Origin: Rhizobium sp. P32RR-XVIII
GTDB lineage: Bacteria; Pseudomonadota; Alphaproteobacteria; Rhizobiales; Rhizobiaceae
Length of the DNA stretch: 64,000 nt
Reading direction: 5' to 3'
NCBI RefSeq assembly: GCF_012641395.1
Contig: NZ_JABAIH010000005.1
Span: 124,001 to 188,000 of the forward strand
Shown piece after piece: positions 61,152-64,000 of the stretch (position 1 is the first letter of the stretch; each line of letters begins with the position of its first letter). The notes beneath the pieces were generated by a model, which saw only the letters and a list, made by a program, of their open reading frames with translations, searched no databases and was not told the origin of the DNA. The position numbers and the translations under genes were made by a program.

Positions 61152-62477
61152 CTAGTTCCGATGATTGGTCAGGCTCGCCCACCCCAGCGCGTGGTAGAGG
61201 ACAATCGCTCCGATTGTCGCGGTGCCAATTCCGTCAAGCGTGAAGCCCGCGACGGCGAGCTTGAAGTTGCCGGCACCCAGCACGAGCGCGACACCAACCG
61301 TGATGAGGTTCCGCGGTTCGCCGAAGTCGACCTTGTTCTCGACCCAGATGCGCCCCGCAGTCGCCGCGATGAGGCCGAAGACGACGATCGAAAGCCCGCC
61401 GATAACAGGTCCCGGGATCGTCTGGATGAGTGCGCCGAATTTCGGCGAGAAGCCGAGAAGGATCGCGATCGCGGCCGCAACCAGGAAGACGAGCGTGGAG
61501 AAGATGCGGGTCACCGCCATCACCCCCATGTTTTCCGCATAGGTCGTCATGCCCGTGCCGCCGAAGGCGCCCGAGAACATGGTCGCGATGCCGTCTCCGA
61601 TGAAGGCGCGGCCGAGATAGGGGTCGAGATTGCGCCCCGTCATCGCGCTGATCGCCTTGATGTGCCCCAGGTTTTCCGCAACGAGGATGACGACGACGGG
61701 GGCGATCAGCGTCATCGCGGAAGCGGAAAAGACCGGCGCGGTGAAGTGAGGCCAGCCGAACCAGGGAGCTGCCGCGACGCCAGCAAAGTTGATCGGCGCG
61801 CCGAGGCCAAGCCCATTCGCGAGCACGAGATAGGCGAGATAGGCGAGCGCGCCGCCAATAAGAATTGGCAGGCGGCGCGCCATGCCGGGCGCATAGACCG
61901 CGACCGCGCCGACGGCGGCGAACGTCAGAATGGCGACCCAGCGCGAGAGCTGGTCGCCGCCCGGGTTCGCCGGGCTCGTTCCCGACGCGCTGGCTATGGC
62001 AATCGGCGCGAGCACGAGCCCGATTGCGGCGACGATTGCGCCGGTGAGGACGGGTGGCATCAGCCGTTCGATCCAGCGATGGCCAGCGAGCGTGACGATG
62101 ACGCCGATCAGCGCATAAAGGGCACCTGCGGCGATGATGCCGCCGAGCGCCAGTCCGATGTTCGGATTGGGTGCCCCGGCTACTGCCCCCGTCGCGGCAA
62201 GAACGGGGCCGATGAAGGCGAAGGAGGAGCCGAGATAACTTGGCACGCGCCCGCCGACGGCGACGAAGAAAATCAACGTCGAAAGGCCGGAAAAGAAGAT
62301 CGAGACGTTGGGATCGAACCCCATGATGATCGGGGCGAGCACGGTGGAGCCGAACATGGCCACGACATGCTGGAGCCCGAGCACCATTGTCTGGCCTGCA
62401 GGCAGCCGCTCGTCGGGCAGGATGCGCCCTTCCGCCTTCAGCTGCCAACGTGGAAAATAGCCGCCTGTCTCGCCCAT
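61152..62477 (-). CDS. Nucleobase:cation symporter-2 family permease, RutG/UraA-like
   Basis: 441 residues, about 12–14 helices. FPRWQLKAEGRILPDERLPA at the N terminus, QHVVAMFGSTVLAPIIMGFDP, RVPSYLGSSFAFIGPV and VAENLGHIKAISAMTGRN are typical of RutG, the uracil/thymine transporter of the pyrimidine-utilisation set. No rutA–F genes lie beside it, so it may simply be a uracil/xanthine-type uptake protein. The ATG lies at 62477. Convergent with the ABC transporter gene 38 bases away. Confidence 0.87.
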   Translation of the reverse strand: MGETGGYFPRWQLKAEGRILPDERLPAGQTMVLGLQHVVAMFGSTVLAPIIMGFDPNVSIFFSGLSTLIFFVAVGGRVPSYLGSSFAFIGPVLAATGAVAGAPNPNIGLALGGIIAAGALYALIGVIVTLAGHRWIERLMPPVLTGAIVAAIGLVLAPIAIASASGTSPANPGGDQLSRWVAILTFAAVGAVAVYAPGMARRLPILIGGALAYLAYLVLANGLGLGAPINFAGVAAAPWFGWPHFTAPVFSASAMTLIAPVVVILVAENLGHIKAISAMTGRNLDPYLGRAFIGDGIATMFSGAFGGTGMTTYAENMGVMAVTRIFSTLVFLVAAAIAILLGFSPKFGALIQTIPGPVIGGLSIVVFGLIAATAGRIWVENKVDFGEPRNLITVGVALVLGAGNFKLAVAGFTLDGIGTATIGAIVLYHALGWASLTNHRN

Positions 62478-62906
62478 CGCTCGCCCCGTTCCGTTCGATG
62501 CCCGCCCAGCGACTTTGAGGAATGCTCTCGTAGTGCGTCAAAGGCGTGAAATAGAGTTACCTGTCGTCCGATACTCGACCGTCGCTAGGCTTCGATTCGT
62601 TGTATCGGCTCCTCCCGTTCTCCGATACTGATATCGGCTGCTGCTGTCATGGGGTCGAAACGGTTTCCCACAACACTCGACCGCCGAATGACGCTAGCAA
62701 GAGATTTAAGTTTTTCGGATAATTCTTGTCTACCTGAAACGATCGCTTCCGGCGCTTTTGACATATCCGGCTTCGCCGTTTGGCCCGAAGCATTTAGCGG
62801 CGCCTGGCAATTGCCCGCGTGAAATGGCTCACAGGGGCTGGAGAAAGACGGCTTGCGTCTTACTTCAGGGAGGAAATGGGAAGTGAAGAGCGAAAGGACC
62901 CGCGCA
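62478..62906. other. Intergenic region, nothing recognised
   Basis: 429 bases between the permease and the VOC gene. A minus-strand open frame at 62585–62941 overlaps the start of the VOC gene and has no support. Promoters for both neighbours should lie here. Confidence 0.4.
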
Positions 62907-63380
62907 ATGGCCAAGAACACGATCTGCCTATGGTACGACAAAGACGCCGAGGCTGCCGCCCGGTTCTACGCCGAAACCTTCCCGGACAGCGCGGTGGGTG
63001 CCGTCATTCGTGCACCTGGAAACTATCCAGACGGTAAGCAGGGAGACGTGCTGGTTGTTGAATTCACCGTCGCGGGTATTCCTTGCATCGGCTTGAACGG
63101 CGGTCCCGCGTTCAAACACAACGAAGCCTTTTCATTTCAGATCGCGACTGACGATCAGGAAGAAACCGACCGCTACTGGAACGCCATTGTCGGCAACGGC
63201 GGGCAGGAAAGTGACTGTGGCTGGTGCAAGGACAAGTGGGGTGTGTCCTGGCAGATCACGCCGCGCGTACTCACCGACGCGCTTGCGGTAGGTGGTGATC
63301 AAGCAAAGCGAGCGTTTGATGCAATGATGACCATGAGGAAGATCGACGTTGCGGTGATCGAAGCCGCTCGGCGTGGCTGA
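62907..63380 (+). CDS. PhnB-like VOC protein
   Basis: 157 residues from ATG 62907 with AAAGGA upstream; longer starts further up lack a site. ICLWYDKDAEAAARFYAETF then FTVAGIPCIGLNGGPAFKHN, EAFSFQIATDDQEETDRYW and CKDKWGVSWQITPRVL are typical of the 3-demethylubiquinone-methyltransferase-like/PhnB branch of VOC proteins. No reaction is established for these. Monocistronic. Confidence 0.85.
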   Translation: MAKNTICLWYDKDAEAAARFYAETFPDSAVGAVIRAPGNYPDGKQGDVLVVEFTVAGIPCIGLNGGPAFKHNEAFSFQIATDDQEETDRYWNAIVGNGGQESDCGWCKDKWGVSWQITPRVLTDALAVGGDQAKRAFDAMMTMRKIDVAVIEAARRG

Positions 63381-63556
63381 GGTATCATCAACTCTACGCC
63401 GTAGCGTCCGCGGCTGGCGCTGACGCGACATCGGGGGAGGGCCGCCGCCGTCATCCGTGCAGCTCATGGAAACTGTGGCATGACTGAGCCATGGCGATAC
63501 ATGTCTTGGCGTAGGTTGGCGACAATTGCTAGTTGATCGCGAGGAGAGGCGCCGCG

Positions 63557-64000
63557 TCACCTCTCGTTGGCGGACGTCAGCGGCGTTTCGAGGGTCAGGC
63601 TCGTGCTTTCCAGCAGGGCCTCAGTCAGGAGCGTGACCAGCGGCCGGACGATGTGCTGCAGGGCGGGGTTTTCACCGATGACGGAGACTTCGGCGACGGG
63701 CAGCGCCGGCCAGCGCTCGGAGGGGGGTAGAATCTTCATGCCGTTCTGGACGAAGGACTTGCCGAGGACGGTGACGCCGAGGCCACCGAGAACGGCAGCC
63801 TCGATGCCGATGAGGTTGCTTGTGGTGCAGGCCGTCACCCATTCGCGGCCGATCGCATCGAGCGACTCCGTCATGATGGCGCGATAGATGCAGGGCGGGC
63901 GCATCATCACCAGGCGGACGGGCCTGCGGTCGTCGGCGCGATAATCGGGGCCGGCGATCCAGACCAGCGGCTCGCGCCAGATGACACGGCCGGGATGGAG
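63557..64000 (-). CDS. LysR-family regulator, C-terminal part (cut by window edge)
   Basis: The frame is open to the last base, so the N terminus and HTH lie beyond the window; 147 residues are visible. VIWREPLVWIAGPDYRADDR and a later GIEAAVLGGLGVTVLGKSFV are typical of the LysR substrate-binding domain (RD-II and the GLGV pocket loop). The end is EALLESTSLTLETPLTSANE. The gene probably controls a divergent neighbour outside this window. Ligand unknown. Confidence 0.85.
   Translation of the reverse strand, partial: LHPGRVIWREPLVWIAGPDYRADDRRPVRLVMMRPPCIYRAIMTESLDAIGREWVTACTTSNLIGIEAAVLGGLGVTVLGKSFVQNGMKILPPSERWPALPVAEVSVIGENPALQHIVRPLVTLLTEALLESTSLTLETPLTSANER

Noticed and set aside
61161..62549. 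A 462-codon plus-strand frame
   Set aside because: Shadow of the RutG-like permease; the translation is extremely Arg/Asp-rich with no hydrophobic core.
62585..62941. A minus-strand frame of 118 codons
   Set aside because: It overlaps the start of the VOC gene, has no ribosome binding site and no protein pattern I recognise.

Overview
The window looks like a chromosomal segment from an alphaproteobacterium of the Rhizobiaceae (Rhizobium/Agrobacterium/Ensifer group). The main reasons are the right half of the acpXL–lpxXL cluster for very-long-chain acylation of lipid A at the left edge, Zur/ZnuABC genes, an aquaporin-type arsenic operon (arsR-aqpS-arsC), RIME-like mosaic repeats, and high-GC codon use with many GTG starts. 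No rRNA, tRNA, CRISPR array, insertion sequence or prophage was seen.

Layout. 1–3.9 kb: fabF2 (5' end cut off), fabF1, adhXL, lpxXL. 4–7.9 kb: a PAS protein, a GNAT/VOC/SRPBCC set and gnd with a clear terminator. 8–21.3 kb: a sugar-use locus, with a divergent LacI-type regulator, a CUT1 ABC importer (binding protein, two permeases, ATPase), a GH2 beta-mannosidase-like enzyme, a sugar isomerase/epimerase, a Gfo/Idh/MocA dehydrogenase, an aldo/keto reductase and a GH43 beta-xylosidase-like enzyme. Together they could import an oligosaccharide, cut it in the cytoplasm and oxidise or isomerise the sugars. 21.4–23.1 kb: a decayed acetyltransferase, an RcnB-like protein and a MarR–GNAT fusion. 23.3–26.5 kb: znuA divergent from znuC-znuB-zur across paired Zur-type palindromes. 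26.5–27.7 kb: gamma-carbonic-anhydrase-like and FAH-family genes.

27.8–34.1 kb is the most intriguing block. A CHASE2 adenylate cyclase is overlapped by a gene for a 1222-residue FecR–TPR–outer-membrane-barrel protein. Divergent from both is a small three-helix membrane protein that resembles the transmembrane effectors of Pycsar systems. I suggest a cyclic-nucleotide signalling module reaching from outer membrane to inner membrane.

34–47.7 kb: idnD, dusA, cspA, a Cys-rich orphan, a repeat-rich gap, a J-domain protein, a lower-GC island with a pentapeptide-repeat/TIR/membrane protein, uvrB (with intergenic-type repeats read in frame near its 3' end), a TPR/HTH regulator with a beta-propeller protein, and a DUF899 pair. 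47.8–51 kb: arsenic resistance, with a DUF6428 gene divergent from arsR-aqpS-arsC-MFS across a perfect 13-bp inverted repeat. 51–58.6 kb: a mosaic accessory stretch (SDRs, DUF6494, RlpA-like, YHS protein, cyclase–TPR protein) peppered with copies of one short palindromic repeat. 58.7–64 kb: ABM-like protein, a BacA/SbmA-type ABC transporter, a RutG/UraA-like permease, a PhnB-like VOC protein and a LysR regulator cut off by the window end.

All calls rest on reading the sequence and family knowledge. No database search was run.
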